Of a stretch of DNA of 64,000 bases, positions 46,107 to 56,021 are shown piece after piece; position 1 is the stretch's first letter; each line of letters opens with the position of its first letter. The translations under genes and the position numbers were made by a program. Source of the DNA: Rhizobiales bacterium 64-17 (lineage in GTDB: Bacteria; Pseudomonadota; Alphaproteobacteria; Rhizobiales; Xanthobacteraceae); the NCBI GenBank assembly GCA_001899285.1, contig MKWA01000002.1:31994-95993 (forward strand). The letters are read 5' to 3'. A model generated the notes under the pieces. The model was not told the DNA's origin. It was given only the letters and a program-made list of their open reading frames with translations, and did no database searches.

Positions 46107-46853
46107 ATGGCCGACAGTCATCACGCATCGCCGCCGCCGGCCGTTTCGGTCGTCGTGCCGGTCAAGAACGAAGCCGGCAATATCGCGCCGCTGGTGGCGG
46201 AGATCGCCGCCGCGCTCGACGGGCATTGGCCGTTCGAGATCGTCTACGTCAACGACGGTTCGACCGACACGACACCCGATGTGCTGCGCGATCTTGCCGC
46301 GAAGCATCCGTGGTTGCGCTTCGTGACGCACAAGCGGTCCTGTGGGCAGTCCTGCGCCGTGCGTACCGGTGCCGCCACGGCGCGCGGCCCGATCGTCGTC
46401 ACCATCGATGGTGACGGTCAGAACGATCCGGCGTTCATTCCGGCGCTGATCCGCGTGCTCGAACAGGGCGCACCGCAGATGGGGCTCGTCGCGGGGCAAC
46501 GGGTCGGCCGCAAGGCCACGGGCTTCAAGAAATTCCAGTCGCGCGTCGCCAATACGGTGCGCGGGTCGCTGCTGCGCGACGGCACGCGCGATTCCGGATG
46601 CGGCCTCAAGGCGGTCTATCGCGATCTTCTCTTGAAGCTGCCGTATTTCGACGGGCTGCATCGCTTTCTGCCGGCGCTGGTGCGCCGCGAGGGCTACGGC
46701 ATCGGCTATGTCGACGTGATCGACCGCGAACGTCACAGCGGCGTGTCGAATTATGGGTTCTTCGATCGTCTGTGGGTCGGCATCCTCGACCTCATGGGCG
46801 TGTGGTGGCTGATCCGCCGCCGCAAGCGTGTTCCGGAAATCGTGGAGGAGTGA
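46107..46853 (+). CDS. Family 2 glycosyltransferase (polyprenol-phosphate sugar synthase-like)
   Basis: A 248-residue GT2: VSVVVPVKNEAGNIAPLV at the N-terminus, the DGSTD and DGDGQNDP metal/nucleotide motifs, then SGCGLKAVYRDLL. It resembles dolichol-phosphate mannose synthases and ArnC but lacks C-terminal membrane helices. It would load a sugar on undecaprenyl phosphate for the ArnT-like enzyme encoded just upstream. Confidence 0.86.
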   Translation: MADSHHASPPPAVSVVVPVKNEAGNIAPLVAEIAAALDGHWPFEIVYVNDGSTDTTPDVLRDLAAKHPWLRFVTHKRSCGQSCAVRTGAATARGPIVVTIDGDGQNDPAFIPALIRVLEQGAPQMGLVAGQRVGRKATGFKKFQSRVANTVRGSLLRDGTRDSGCGLKAVYRDLLLKLPYFDGLHRFLPALVRREGYGIGYVDVIDRERHSGVSNYGFFDRLWVGILDLMGVWWLIRRRKRVPEIVEE

Positions 46854-46854
46854 G

Positions 46855-47184
46855 ATGCTGGCCGATCTGTCGCGCGCCGCGGGCAACTATTTGCACGACG
46901 TGTTCGTCGGCAATCTCGATTGGGGCATCCTGATCGGCTACGTCGCACAGGCGATGTTCGCCATGCGCTTCGTGGTGCAGTGGATCGCGTCGGAGCGCGC
47001 CGGGCGGAGCGTCGTGCCGACCACCTTCTGGGTGTTCTCGATCGGCGGCGGCATCATGCTGCTCGGCTATGCGATCTACCGCAAGGATCCTGTGTTCATC
47101 CTCGGTCAGGCATTCGGCGTGTTCGTCTATCTGCGCAATCTGCAGTTCGTGATGCGCGGCAAGGGCGGGGGCGCTGCGGCTTAG
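46855..47184 (+). CDS. LAB_N (lipid A biosynthesis N-terminal domain) membrane protein
   Basis: A 109-residue protein with three hydrophobic helices and the signature QAMFAMRFVVQWIASERA, SVVPTTFWVFSIGGGI and FVYLRNLQFV of the LAB_N family, a short SWEET-like membrane domain often next to lipid A or polyprenol-sugar genes. ATG 46855 is chosen because GGAGGAG precedes it; a GTG at 46828 lies inside the previous gene. Its exact function is not established. The last four bases overlap convergent metC. Confidence 0.85.
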   Translation: MLADLSRAAGNYLHDVFVGNLDWGILIGYVAQAMFAMRFVVQWIASERAGRSVVPTTFWVFSIGGGIMLLGYAIYRKDPVFILGQAFGVFVYLRNLQFVMRGKGGGAAA

Positions 47185-48371
47185 CCCTTTATTTTCGCCA
47201 TTGCCGCGAATCCGCGTTCGAGATCGGCGATCAAATCGTCGGCGTCTTCAAGGCCGATATGGAAGCGCAAGGTAGGCCCGCCGGGCTGCCACGGTGTCGC
47301 TGTCCGGTAATCGGCGCAGTCGAACTGGATGACGAGGCTTTCGAAGCCGCCCCACGAATAGCCCATGCCGAACAAAGTGAGTTCATCCATGAAGGCGTGA
47401 ACGGCCTTGTCGGGCATCGGTTTGAGCACCAGGCTGAACAGGCCGCTGGCGCCGGTGAAGTCGCGCTTCCACAGCGCGTGACCGGGGTTGCTTTCAAGCG
47501 CGGGGTGCAACACGCGCAGCACCTCCGGCCGCTGCTCGAACCAGCGCGCGACCTTCAAGGCCGATGCCTGATGTTTCGCGAGCCGGACGCCGAGCGTGCG
47601 GAAACCGCGCAGCGCCAGGAACACATCGTCCGGCCCGGCGCAAAGACCCAAGGTGCCGGCCGTGTCCTTCAGCCGGCTGACTGCGCGCTCGTTGGCCGAG
47701 ACGGTGCCGAACATGATGTCGGAATGGCCGCCAAGATATTTGGTGCCGGCCTGGATCGACAGATCGACGCCCTTGCCGAACGCATCGTAATAGAGCGGCG
47801 TCGCCCAGGTGTTGTCCATGAGGACGAGGGCGTCGCGCGCATGCGCGACCGACGCGATCGCCGGGATGTCCTGCATCTCGAAGCTTTGCGAACCGGGCGC
47901 CTCGGTGAACACCGCGCGGGTGTTCGGCCGGAACAGCTTCTCGATGCCGGCGCCGATCGCCGGATCGTAATAGGTGGTCTCGACGCCGAACCGCTTGAGA
48001 ATCGAATCGCAGAAGGTGCGGGTTGGGCGATAGGCGGTGTCCGTCACCAGCAGATGATCGCCGGCCGACACCGCCGCGAACAGGGCGGTCGAGATGGCGG
48101 CGAGGCCGGAGGGCAGCAGCGACACTCCGGCGCAGGCCGGCCCGTCGATTGCCATCAAAGCCTGTTCCAGCGCTTCGGTCGTCGGCGTGCCGCGGCGGCC
48201 GTATTGATAGCGCGACCGGTGCGCCACCTGATCGGCGGCGGTGGGGTAAAGCACGGTCGAAGCGTGGAAAACCGGTGGATTGACGAAACCGAAATGCGCC
48301 TGCGGGTCGCGCCCGGCGGTGACGAGGCGGGTGGCGGTGCGTTGGGAACTGTCGGGCTTTTTGCTGCTCAT
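47181..48371 (-). CDS. metC: Cystathionine beta-lyase
   Basis: A 396-residue Cys/Met-metabolism PLP enzyme. It has YGRRGTPTTEALEQAL near the N-terminus, the substrate-site tyrosine region, LVTDTAYRPTR, LMDNTWATPL and the PLP lysine in QAGTKYLGGHSD. The MetC subfamily (WATPLYYDAF, TKYLGGHSD) is favoured over gamma-synthase. It splits cystathionine to homocysteine. Single gene on the minus strand. Confidence 0.88.
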   Translation of the reverse strand: MSSKKPDSSQRTATRLVTAGRDPQAHFGFVNPPVFHASTVLYPTAADQVAHRSRYQYGRRGTPTTEALEQALMAIDGPACAGVSLLPSGLAAISTALFAAVSAGDHLLVTDTAYRPTRTFCDSILKRFGVETTYYDPAIGAGIEKLFRPNTRAVFTEAPGSQSFEMQDIPAIASVAHARDALVLMDNTWATPLYYDAFGKGVDLSIQAGTKYLGGHSDIMFGTVSANERAVSRLKDTAGTLGLCAGPDDVFLALRGFRTLGVRLAKHQASALKVARWFEQRPEVLRVLHPALESNPGHALWKRDFTGASGLFSLVLKPMPDKAVHAFMDELTLFGMGYSWGGFESLVIQFDCADYRTATPWQPGGPTLRFHIGLEDADDLIADLERGFAAMAKIKG

Positions 48372-48501
48372 TTCACCGCTCGAGAGACTGCGCTGGAGGA
48401 CCGGCGATATACCGCCCGAAACGCGAGGTGCGTCAACCCCTTGACCTTGTGGAGGGATCGTTCTGTGATGGGATCAATCAATTCAAGTGATGGACGGTCC
48501 C

Positions 48502-49512
48502 ATGCAACGCGTTGTTCTGCTGCTCGCGGCGGCTCTGTTGATGACGGCGCAGAGTGCCAGTGCGCAAACCCTCAAGACGGTCAAGGAACGCGGCACGCTG
48601 ATCTGCGGTGTCAGCCAGGGATTGCCTGGCTTCTCCAATCCCGACGACAAGGGCAACTGGACCGGCCTCGACGTCGATTTGTGCCGCGCCATCGCCGCGG
48701 CGATCTTCAACGATCCGAGCAAGGTGAAGTTCACCGGCCTGTCGGCCAAGGATCGCTTCACCGCGCTGCAGTCCGGCGAGATCGACGTGCTGTCGCGCAA
48801 CTCCACCTGGACGCTGTCGCGTGACAGTTCGCTCGGCCTGAACTTCGCCGGCGTGAATTACTACGACGGGCAGGGCTTCATGGTCCGCAAGGCGCTCAAG
48901 GTCAATTCGGCGCTGGAACTCAACGGCGCGTCGGTCTGCACCCAGACCGGCACCACCACCGAACTCAACCTCGCGGACTATTTCCGCGCGCATAAGATGA
49001 AATACGAGGTGACGGCGTTCGCGACCGCGGACGAAACCGTGAAGGCGTATGACAGCGGCCGCTGTGATGTGTTCACCACCGACGTCTCGCAGCTCTATTC
49101 CGAGAAGCTCAAGCTCGCCAATCAGAACGACCATGTCATCCTGCCGGAGATCATCTCCAAGGAGCCGCTCGGCCCGGTAGTGCGTCACGGCGACGACCAG
49201 TGGTTCGACATCGTCAAGTGGACGCTGTTCGCGATGCTCAATGCCGAGGAACTGGGCATCTCCAAATCAACGCTCGACGAGGCGATGAAATCCGAGAAGC
49301 CGGACGTGCGGCGTTTCGTCGGTACCGAAGGCAATTACGGCGAGCAACTCGGCCTCACCAAGGACTGGGCGGCGCGGATCGTCCGCCACGTCGGCAATTA
49401 CGGTGAGAGCTTTGAGCGTAACGTCGGCACCGGATCGAGGCTCGGCATCGCGCGCGGGTTGAACAATTTGTGGAACAACGGCGGTATCCAGTACGCGCCG
49501 CCGATCCGCTGA
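48502..49512 (+). CDS. aapJ: General L-amino acid ABC transporter, periplasmic binding protein
   Basis: A family 3 solute-binding protein of about 336 residues with a Sec signal (MQRVVLLLAAALLMTAQSASA, then QTLKTVKERG) and the opening TLICGVSQGLPGFSNPDDKG typical of AapJ/BztA. GTG 48487 and ATG 48490 are alternative starts in frame; I prefer 48502 as the natural signal-peptide start. First gene of aapJQMP. Confidence 0.93.
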   Translation: MQRVVLLLAAALLMTAQSASAQTLKTVKERGTLICGVSQGLPGFSNPDDKGNWTGLDVDLCRAIAAAIFNDPSKVKFTGLSAKDRFTALQSGEIDVLSRNSTWTLSRDSSLGLNFAGVNYYDGQGFMVRKALKVNSALELNGASVCTQTGTTTELNLADYFRAHKMKYEVTAFATADETVKAYDSGRCDVFTTDVSQLYSEKLKLANQNDHVILPEIISKEPLGPVVRHGDDQWFDIVKWTLFAMLNAEELGISKSTLDEAMKSEKPDVRRFVGTEGNYGEQLGLTKDWAARIVRHVGNYGESFERNVGTGSRLGIARGLNNLWNNGGIQYAPPIR

Positions 49513-49535
49513 CAACCCGGTCCAGCGGCGAGGGG

Positions 49536-50840
49536 ATGCAGCCCGCGTCGATCCAACGCCCCATCTCGGCGCCGCGGGCGAGCCTGATGCGCGATCCGCG
49601 ACTGCGCGGCCTGTTCTATCAGGTCGTGCTGCTCGCCATCGTCGTCGGTGTCGGGGTCGAGTTCGCGCTCAACGCCAAGGCCAATCTTGAAGCGCAGAGG
49701 ATCGCCACCGGCTTTGGCTTCCTCGACAACACGGCTGGCTTCGGCGTCAATCAGGCGCTGATCCCGTATCAGGAATCCGACAGCTACGGCCGCGTGTTTC
49801 TCGTCGGTCTCCTGAACACCCTGCTGGTGGCGGTGCTCGGCATCGTCTTCGCCACGGTCCTCGGTTTTGCCGTCGGCATCGCCCGGCTGTCGTCGAACTG
49901 GCTGCTGGCGAAACTCGCGGGCGCCTACGTCGAGGTGATCCGCAACCAGCCGCTGCTGTTCCAGATCCTGTTCTGGTATCTGGCGGTGCTCGGCGCGATG
50001 CCGCCGCCGCGCCAGAGCGTCGGGATCGGCCTCCAGCCGATCCTGCTGTGGCTCGCCGATGGCGCCGGCGCGCTGCGTTATCTCGGTTTGCCGAATACCA
50101 TCGGCGACGGACTGCGCTTTGCGGCCGACTGGATCGGTCCGCCGATGATCTATCTCAACAACCGCGGCATGGTGCTGCCCGAACCGGCGCTGCATGCCGG
50201 CGCGAGCGTGGTCGGCATCGCGCTCATCGCCGCCATCGTTGCGACGATTGCGCTGCGCATCTGGGCGCGGCGGCGGCAGACTGCGACCGGCCGGCCGTTC
50301 CCGATGCTGGCCGTCGGCATCGCCCTGATCGTCGGCCTGCCGATGCTGGCGGCGTTCGTCGCCGGTAGCCCGTTCGCGTTCGAACGTCCGGTGCTGCGCG
50401 GCTTCAATTTTTCCTCCGGCATCCGGCTGATCCCGGAACTGGTGGCGCTGCTGATCGCGCTGTCGACCTACACTGCCGCCTTCATCGCCGAGATCGTGCG
50501 CGCCGGCATCGAGGCGGTGGCGAAAGGGCAGACCGAGGCGGCGCAGGCGCTGGGCTTGAGCCGCGCGCAGGCGCTGCGATTTGTCGTCATTCCGCAGGCG
50601 ATGCGGGTGATCATTCCGCCGCTCACCAGCCAGTATCTCAACCTCACCAAGAACTCTTCGCTCGCGGTGGGCATCGGCTACCCCGATCTGTTCGCGGTGT
50701 TCGCCGGCACGACGCTGAACCAGACCGGGCAGGCGATCGAAATCCTCGGCATCACCATGGCGGTCTATCTGGTGCTCTCGCTCGCCACCAGCGCGGCGAT
50801 GAACGCCTATAACGCGCGCATCGCGCTCAAGGAGCGGTAG
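49536..50840 (+). CDS. aapQ: General L-amino acid ABC transporter permease
   Basis: A 434-residue permease of the AapQ/BztB type with the long insert characteristic of this subfamily. The conserved transmembrane part ends with the EAA loop (VAKGQTEAAQALGLSRAQAL). ATG 49536 follows GAGGGG closely; the frame is open further up to 49470 inside aapJ. It pairs with AapM. A degenerate relative of its middle part lies at 32540-32806. Confidence 0.92.
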   Translation: MQPASIQRPISAPRASLMRDPRLRGLFYQVVLLAIVVGVGVEFALNAKANLEAQRIATGFGFLDNTAGFGVNQALIPYQESDSYGRVFLVGLLNTLLVAVLGIVFATVLGFAVGIARLSSNWLLAKLAGAYVEVIRNQPLLFQILFWYLAVLGAMPPPRQSVGIGLQPILLWLADGAGALRYLGLPNTIGDGLRFAADWIGPPMIYLNNRGMVLPEPALHAGASVVGIALIAAIVATIALRIWARRRQTATGRPFPMLAVGIALIVGLPMLAAFVAGSPFAFERPVLRGFNFSSGIRLIPELVALLIALSTYTAAFIAEIVRAGIEAVAKGQTEAAQALGLSRAQALRFVVIPQAMRVIIPPLTSQYLNLTKNSSLAVGIGYPDLFAVFAGTTLNQTGQAIEILGITMAVYLVLSLATSAAMNAYNARIALKER

Positions 50841-50841
50841 G

Positions 50842-51969
50842 ATGAGCGTCGCTTATCTCCGCCGCGCCATGGCCGAGCCCGAGCCGCCGCCGGTTGCTTC
50901 GCACGGTGTCTGGGCGCGCACGCGCGAACGGTTGTTCTCCGGACCATTCAACATTGCCCTGACGGTGGTGAGCGCGATCGTCATCGCCGCCGTCGCCATT
51001 CCTCTGCTGCGCTTTCTCGTGATCGACGCGGTCTGGGACGGCGCCTCGCGGGTCGATTGCCTTACGGAAACCGTGGGTCGTCCAGTCGGTGCGTGCTGGC
51101 CGTTCATTGGCGCGAAGTTCACGCAGCTCGTCTACGGCTTCTATCCGTGGGGGCAGCACTGGCGTGTGGACCTCACCTTCGTGCTCGGCGCCGTGCTGCT
51201 GGTGCCGCTCCTGATTCCGCGCGTGCCATGGAAGCTCGCCAACGCGATCCTGTTCTTCGGCGTCTATCCGATCGTTGCCTTTTATCTGCTGGTCGGCGGG
51301 CGTTTCGGCCTCGATCATGTCGAAACCCGGTCGTGGGGCGGGCTGCTGGTGACGCTGGTGGTGGCGGGAACCGGCATCGTCGTGTCGTTGCCGCTCGGCA
51401 TCCTGCTGGCGCTCGGCCGGCGGTCGCAGATGCCGATCGTGCACAGCCTGTCGGTGGTGTTCATCGAGTTCTGGCGCGGCGTACCGCTGATCACGATCCT
51501 GTTCTTTTCCAGCTATATGCTGCCGCTGTTCCTGCCCGGCACCTGGACACTCGACGCTCTGCTGCGCGTCCTCATCGGCACGGCGCTGTTTGCGTCCGCC
51601 TATATGGCCGAGGTGGTGCGCGCCGGGTTGCAGGCGATCCCGCGCGGGCAGATCGAAGCCGGGCAGGCGATCGGCCTCGGCTACTGGCGGATCATGGGGC
51701 TGATCGTCATGCCGCAGGCGCTGCGGCTTGTCATCCCCGGCATCGTCAACACCTTCATCGGTCTGTTCAAGGACACGACGCTCGTTTTGATCGTCGCGAT
51801 CTTCGATTTCCTCGGCCAGATGCGCGCGGCATTCGCCGATCCCAACTGGGCGACACCGAACACGCTGTTCACCGGCTTCGCCTTCGCCGGCATCGTCTAT
51901 TTCCTGTTCTGCTTCGGCATGTCGCGCTATTCGCTGTTTGTCGAGCGTTGGCTCAAACGGGGCCGATAA
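50842..51969 (+). CDS. aapM: General L-amino acid ABC transporter permease
   Basis: A 375-residue permease of the AapM/BztC type: long N-terminal part with two helices, then the conserved domain with [21 protein letters not shown] and the EAA-type loop ([20 protein letters not shown]). Starts one base after aapQ's stop. Forms the heterodimeric pore with AapQ. Confidence 0.93.
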   Translation: MSVAYLRRAMAEPEPPPVASHGVWARTRERLFSGPFNIALTVVSAIVIAAVAIPLLRFLVIDAVWDGASRVDCLTETVGRPVGACWPFIGAKFTQLVYGFYPWGQHWRVDLTFVLGAVLLVPLLIPRVPWKLANAILFFGVYPIVAFYLLVGGRFGLDHVETRSWGGLLVTLVVAGTGIVVSLPLGILLALGRRSQMPIVHSLSVVFIEFWRGVPLITILFFSSYMLPLFLPGTWTLDALLRVLIGTALFASAYMAEVVRAGLQAIPRGQIEAGQAIGLGYWRIMGLIVMPQALRLVIPGIVNTFIGLFKDTTLVLIVAIFDFLGQMRAAFADPNWATPNTLFTGFAFAGIVYFLFCFGMSRYSLFVERWLKRGR

Positions 51970-51977
51970 GGATATTC

Positions 51978-52760
51978 ATGACCACCGATCCGACCGCCGA
52001 TACGAGTGGCATCCGCACGACGCAGAACGCGGTCGCGGTGGACATGTCCGGCGTGCACAAATGGTACGGCCAGTTCCATGTGCTGCGCCACATCAACCTG
52101 ACGGTGGCACGCGGCGAGCGGATCGTCATCGCCGGCCCGTCGGGGTCAGGCAAATCGACCTTGATCCGCTGTATCAATGCGCTGGAGGAGTATCAACGTG
52201 GCCGGATCGTCGTGGATGGTATCGAACTGTCCGACGATGTGAAGAAGGTCGAGCGGGTGCGCCGCGACGTCGGTATGGTGTTCCAGCAGTTCAATCTGTT
52301 CCCGCATCTCACGGTACTGCAGAACTGCACACTGGCGCCGATCTGGGTGCGGCACATGGCGAAGAAGGACGCGGAAGCGGCGGCGCGCCACTATCTCGAG
52401 CGCGTGCGCATCCCGGAGCAGGCCGACAAATATCCGGGGCAGCTCTCCGGCGGCCAGCAGCAGCGCGTCGCCATCGCGCGGGCGCTATGCATGAATCCGA
52501 AGATCATGCTGTTCGACGAGCCGACCTCGGCGCTCGATCCGGAAATGGTCAAGGAAGTGCTCGACACCATGGTGCAACTCGCCATGGACGGCATGACCAT
52601 GTTGTGCGTCACCCACGAAATGGGCTTCGCCCGGCAGGTCGCGAACCGCGTCGTGTTCATGGACGACGGTCAGATCGTCGAGGCCAATGCACCGCAGGAG
52701 TTCTTCGAGAACCCGCAGCACGAGCGCACCAAGCTGTTCCTCAGTCAGATCCTGCGCTAG
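51978..52760 (+). CDS. aapP: General L-amino acid ABC transporter ATPase
   Basis: A 260-residue ATPase with Walker [12 protein letters not shown], signature [15 protein letters not shown], Walker [15 protein letters not shown] and the His switch VTHEMG. It is the energy-coupling subunit of AapJQMP. ATG 51978 is eight bases after aapM's stop. Upstream in-frame sequence is shadow coding within aapM. Ends 15 bases from the convergent MBL-fold gene. Confidence 0.95.
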   Translation: MTTDPTADTSGIRTTQNAVAVDMSGVHKWYGQFHVLRHINLTVARGERIVIAGPSGSGKSTLIRCINALEEYQRGRIVVDGIELSDDVKKVERVRRDVGMVFQQFNLFPHLTVLQNCTLAPIWVRHMAKKDAEAAARHYLERVRIPEQADKYPGQLSGGQQQRVAIARALCMNPKIMLFDEPTSALDPEMVKEVLDTMVQLAMDGMTMLCVTHEMGFARQVANRVVFMDDGQIVEANAPQEFFENPQHERTKLFLSQILR

Positions 52761-52775
52761 CGCGACAGCGTTCGC

Positions 52776-53654
52776 TTACAGTGCGCCGATCGGAATCTTG
52801 AGATAGGAGCGGCCGTTGCCCTCCGGCGGCGGCAGGCGGCCGGCACGCAGATTGACCTGCAGCGCATGCAGGATCAGTTTGGGCATCGGCAAGGTGCTGT
52901 CGCGTTTTTCCCGTTGCGCGATAAATTCAGCGCGGGTGATCCCGCCCTTGATGTGCGGATTGGACTGCCGCTGTTCCGCGACGGTCGATTCCCATTTCGG
53001 TTCGCGTCCGCCGGGCTGGTAATCGTGGCCGGTGAACAGCCGTGTGTCGTCCGGCAAAGCGAGGATCGCCTGGATCGAGTCATAGAGCGCGCTCGCGCTG
53101 CCGCCCGGAAAGTCGGCGCGCGCCGTGCCGTAGTCGGGCTGGAACAGCGTGTCGTGCACGAACGCCGCGTCGCCGAACACATAGGTGATCGAGGCGAGCG
53201 TATGGCCGGGCGAGAACATCACCGAGCCCTCGAGCGAGCCGACCGTGAGCGTGTCGCCAGCCGCGAACAGGCGGTTCCAGGCCGAGCCGTCCACCGGCAG
53301 ATCGGGCGTGTTGTAGATGTCACGCCAGAGCTTCTGCACCTCGACGATCTTCGCGCCGATGGCGATCGGCGCGCCGAGCTTGTCTTTCAGATAGGAGGCG
53401 GCGGAAAAATGGTCGGCATGCGGGTGGGTGTCGAGGATCCAGTCGATGGTGAGTTTGCGCTGCTTGATCTCCTTGAGCAGCGCATCGGCGGTTTCCGTCG
53501 AGACGCGACCGGCCTTCTCGTCGTAGTCGAGGACGGGATCGATGATCGCGGCGTGCTGCGTGGCTGGATCGACCACGAGATAGACGATGCTGGATGTCGG
53601 GGGATGGTAGTAGCCGGTCACGTCCGGCGTCTGTCGTTCTTTGCTCATACCCAA
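52776..53654 (-). CDS. MBL-fold metallo-hydrolase, persulfide dioxygenase-like
   Basis: A 292-residue metallo-beta-lactamase-fold protein. The metal motif reads DTHPHADHFSA, with later FSPGHT, and LFTGHDYQP supplying further ligands. This layout is that of the ETHE1/Blh group, which oxidise persulfides or act in sulfide detoxification. It lies beside a mercaptopyruvate sulfurtransferase and a cysteine synthase, supporting a sulfur role; the exact substrate is not provable here. Confidence 0.8.
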   Translation of the reverse strand: MGMSKERQTPDVTGYYHPPTSSIVYLVVDPATQHAAIIDPVLDYDEKAGRVSTETADALLKEIKQRKLTIDWILDTHPHADHFSAASYLKDKLGAPIAIGAKIVEVQKLWRDIYNTPDLPVDGSAWNRLFAAGDTLTVGSLEGSVMFSPGHTLASITYVFGDAAFVHDTLFQPDYGTARADFPGGSASALYDSIQAILALPDDTRLFTGHDYQPGGREPKWESTVAEQRQSNPHIKGGITRAEFIAQREKRDSTLPMPKLILHALQVNLRAGRLPPPEGNGRSYLKIPIGAL

Positions 53655-53754
53655 TCATAGCAAATTATTCTTCGGCCGGTCATGATCCATATCATGATCG
53701 ACGGAATTGCTTTGTGATGGATGTCGTGCTGGCGGCGGGCGATCGCGCGGTGGT

Positions 53755-54624
53755 TCAGCCCTTTTCGACTGCGAGGTCCGGACGCGCGCCCCATTCCGAC
53801 CAGGAGCCGTCGTAGAGGGCTTGAGGCGGTTTGCCGATCGCGTCGAGCGCGAGCCACAGGATCGCGGCGCTGACGCCGGAGCCGCAACTGGTGATCACCG
53901 GTTTGCCGGTATCGACGCCCGCTTTGGCGAAAGCGTCGCGGATTTTATCGGGACCGACCAGCGATCCGTTCGCGACCAGCGTGGACGAGGGGACGTTGAA
54001 AGAGCCCGGCATGTGTCCGCCGCGCAGGCCCGGACGGGGTTCGGGCGCTTCGCCGCGGAAACGATCGGCCGGTCGCGCGTCCACCACCTGCGTCTCGGTG
54101 CCGTTCAACGCCATCTGCACGTCGCTTTGCATTGCCACTGCGCCGGTGTTCATCTCGGCTTTGAATGTTTTCGGCGCGCGTTTGCCGTCGCCGCTTTCCA
54201 GCGGCTGGCCCGCGGCTTTCCAGCGTGGCAGGCCGCCGTCGAGGATGAACACGTTGCGCGCGCCGAAAATGCGGAAGGTCCACCACACCCGTGGCGCGGC
54301 GAACAGGCCCGCGCCATCGTAACAGATGATGGTGTCGTCGTTGCCGATTCCGAGCGCGCCGACCGCCTTGGCGAAATCGGCGGGGCCGGGAAGCATGTGC
54401 GGCAGGTCGGTGGTCTTGTCGGTGATTTCGTCGATGTCGAAGAACACCGCTCCGGGAATGTGGCCCTCGCGATATTCGCGATGCGCATCTCGTTTCTGCG
54501 CCGGCAGGTAGAATGAGCCGTCGACCACCACGACGTTAGGATCGTTGAGGTGTGCCGCAAGCCAGTCGACCGATTTTAACCAAGGGCTGGTCTGCGTGGA
54601 TTCTGTCATGGTCATTCCCGTCAA
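53755..54624 (-). CDS. sseA: 3-mercaptopyruvate sulfurtransferase (two rhodanese domains)
   Basis: A 289-residue tandem rhodanese. The N-terminal domain is non-catalytic ([14 protein letters not shown], where Asp replaces the usual Cys); the C-terminal domain carries the active loop CGSGVSAA, the SseA/MST-type signature, preceded by [10 protein letters not shown]. It moves sulfur from 3-mercaptopyruvate to thiol or cyanide acceptors. Start may be 54624 or an internal ATG four codons later. It lies 38 bases downstream of cysK on the same strand, so likely co-transcribed. Confidence 0.9.
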   Translation of the reverse strand: MTGMTMTESTQTSPWLKSVDWLAAHLNDPNVVVVDGSFYLPAQKRDAHREYREGHIPGAVFFDIDEITDKTTDLPHMLPGPADFAKAVGALGIGNDDTIICYDGAGLFAAPRVWWTFRIFGARNVFILDGGLPRWKAAGQPLESGDGKRAPKTFKAEMNTGAVAMQSDVQMALNGTETQVVDARPADRFRGEAPEPRPGLRGGHMPGSFNVPSSTLVANGSLVGPDKIRDAFAKAGVDTGKPVITSCGSGVSAAILWLALDAIGKPPQALYDGSWSEWGARPDLAVEKG

Positions 54625-54662
54625 CGCGCCATTTTATTCAACGCGACATGCACCGGATCGGT

Positions 54663-55703
54663 TCAGATTTTCTCGAACGGTGGCTTGATATTGGATTTGC
54701 GCTCAAGCCAGGCCGGAACCGGGAGGTTTTTCGAGCGCAGGAAATCCGGATTGAAGAGCTTCGACTGATAACGCGTGCCGTAGTCGGCCAGCACCGTGAC
54801 GATGGTGTGGCCCGGTCCCAGTTCCTTGGCGAGGCGGATTGCGCCGGCGATGTTGATGCCGCTTGAGCCGCCGAGGCAAAGCCCTTCGTGTTCGAGTAAA
54901 TCGAAGATGATCGGCACCGCTTCCGCGTCGGGGATCAGATAGGCCTTGTCGACGTGGAGACCCTCGATGATCGGCGTGATGCGGCCGAGCCCGATGCCTT
55001 CCGTCACCGAACCGCCTTCGGTTGCTTTGACCTCGCCATGGGCGAACAGGTTGTACATCGCCGCGCCGTAAGGGTCGGCGACGCCGATGACGATGTTCTT
55101 GTTCTTTTCCCGCAGGAACGTGGAGGTGCCTGCGAGCGTACCGCCGGTGCCGATCGAGCAGATGAAACCGTCGACCTTGCCGCCCGTCTGCTCCCAGATT
55201 TCCGGGCCGGTCGAGACGTAGTGCGCCTTGCGATTATCGAGGTTGTTCCACTGGTCGGCAAAGATCACGCCTTTGCTCTCGGTCTTGCGGAGCTGCTCGG
55301 CGAGACGGCGGCCGACATGCTGGTAATTGTTCGGATTGCTGTAGGCGAGCGCCGGGACTTCGACCAGCTCGGCGCCGAACAGGCGCAGCGTGTCCTTCTT
55401 CTCCTGGCTCTGGGTCTCGGGGATGACGATGATGGTCCGGTAGCCGCGCGCGCTCGCGACCACGGCGAGCCCGATGCCGGTGTTGCCGGCGGTCGCCTCG
55501 ACCACCAGGCCGCCCGGCTGCAGTTCGCCGCGCTTCTCCGCCTCGATGATCATCTGCCGGCCGGCGCGGTCCTTCACCGACTGGCCCGGATTCATGAACT
55601 CCGCTTTGCCGAGAATGGTGCAGCCGGTCAGTTCGGACGCGTGCCGCAGCTTGATGAGGGGGGTGTTGCCGATGGCGTCGACGACGCCGTCACGAATAGC
55701 CAT
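54663..55703 (-). CDS. cysK: Cysteine synthase A
   Basis: A 346-residue fold-type II PLP enzyme. The PLP lysine is in NPGQSVKDRAG, with a phosphate-binding loop ATAGNTGIGLA and a second glycine loop CSIGTGGTLAGT. It makes cysteine from O-acetylserine and sulfide. It is slightly longer than E. coli CysK, with a C-terminal extension ending FEKI. First gene of a minus-strand unit with sseA. Confidence 0.9.
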   Translation of the reverse strand: MAIRDGVVDAIGNTPLIKLRHASELTGCTILGKAEFMNPGQSVKDRAGRQMIIEAEKRGELQPGGLVVEATAGNTGIGLAVVASARGYRTIIVIPETQSQEKKDTLRLFGAELVEVPALAYSNPNNYQHVGRRLAEQLRKTESKGVIFADQWNNLDNRKAHYVSTGPEIWEQTGGKVDGFICSIGTGGTLAGTSTFLREKNKNIVIGVADPYGAAMYNLFAHGEVKATEGGSVTEGIGLGRITPIIEGLHVDKAYLIPDAEAVPIIFDLLEHEGLCLGGSSGINIAGAIRLAKELGPGHTIVTVLADYGTRYQSKLFNPDFLRSKNLPVPAWLERKSNIKPPFEKI

Positions 55704-56021
55704 ACGGTCTTGTCCAATCTTGCAGTCTTGTCGTTGCTCGGGTCAGCGAAAGGTCGCCGGACGGTAATGGATCGGCCGGAACGCGACAAGGCCGGGTGCC
55801 GGTGTGGGGCGAAATTGTCGCTTGTCCTCAATATTTTAGCCGATTGTTCCCCGATTAAGGACGGCGGGAAAACGAAGTCTCCGATATCAACGATCCCGAA
55901 ACCATAGTCCGCAAGAAACGCCCCGATCCCCGAACAGTTCACCGATTTTTGGCCTGACGCGCCGTATCCGGACGTGTGTGCCGCCATTGCGGTCCGGGCA
56001 GAGCGAGTTCCGAGTGCGGTC
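55704..56021. promoter_or_regulatory. Divergent intergenic region, cysK / diguanylate cyclase
   Basis: About 318 bases between divergently read genes. It holds both promoters; I see no clear operator, riboswitch or RNA gene. The part nearest 56022 is open in frame with the downstream gene from 55974 but looks non-coding. Confidence 0.35.

Noticed and set aside
46920..48824. 634-codon plus-strand frame across the LAB_N and metC genes
   Set aside because: Overlaps three well-supported genes and reads as low-information Arg/Gly/Ala sequence.
51057..51977. N-terminal extension of aapP through aapM
   Set aside because: It is the out-of-phase shadow of aapM; the ATPase fold starts after ATG 51978.
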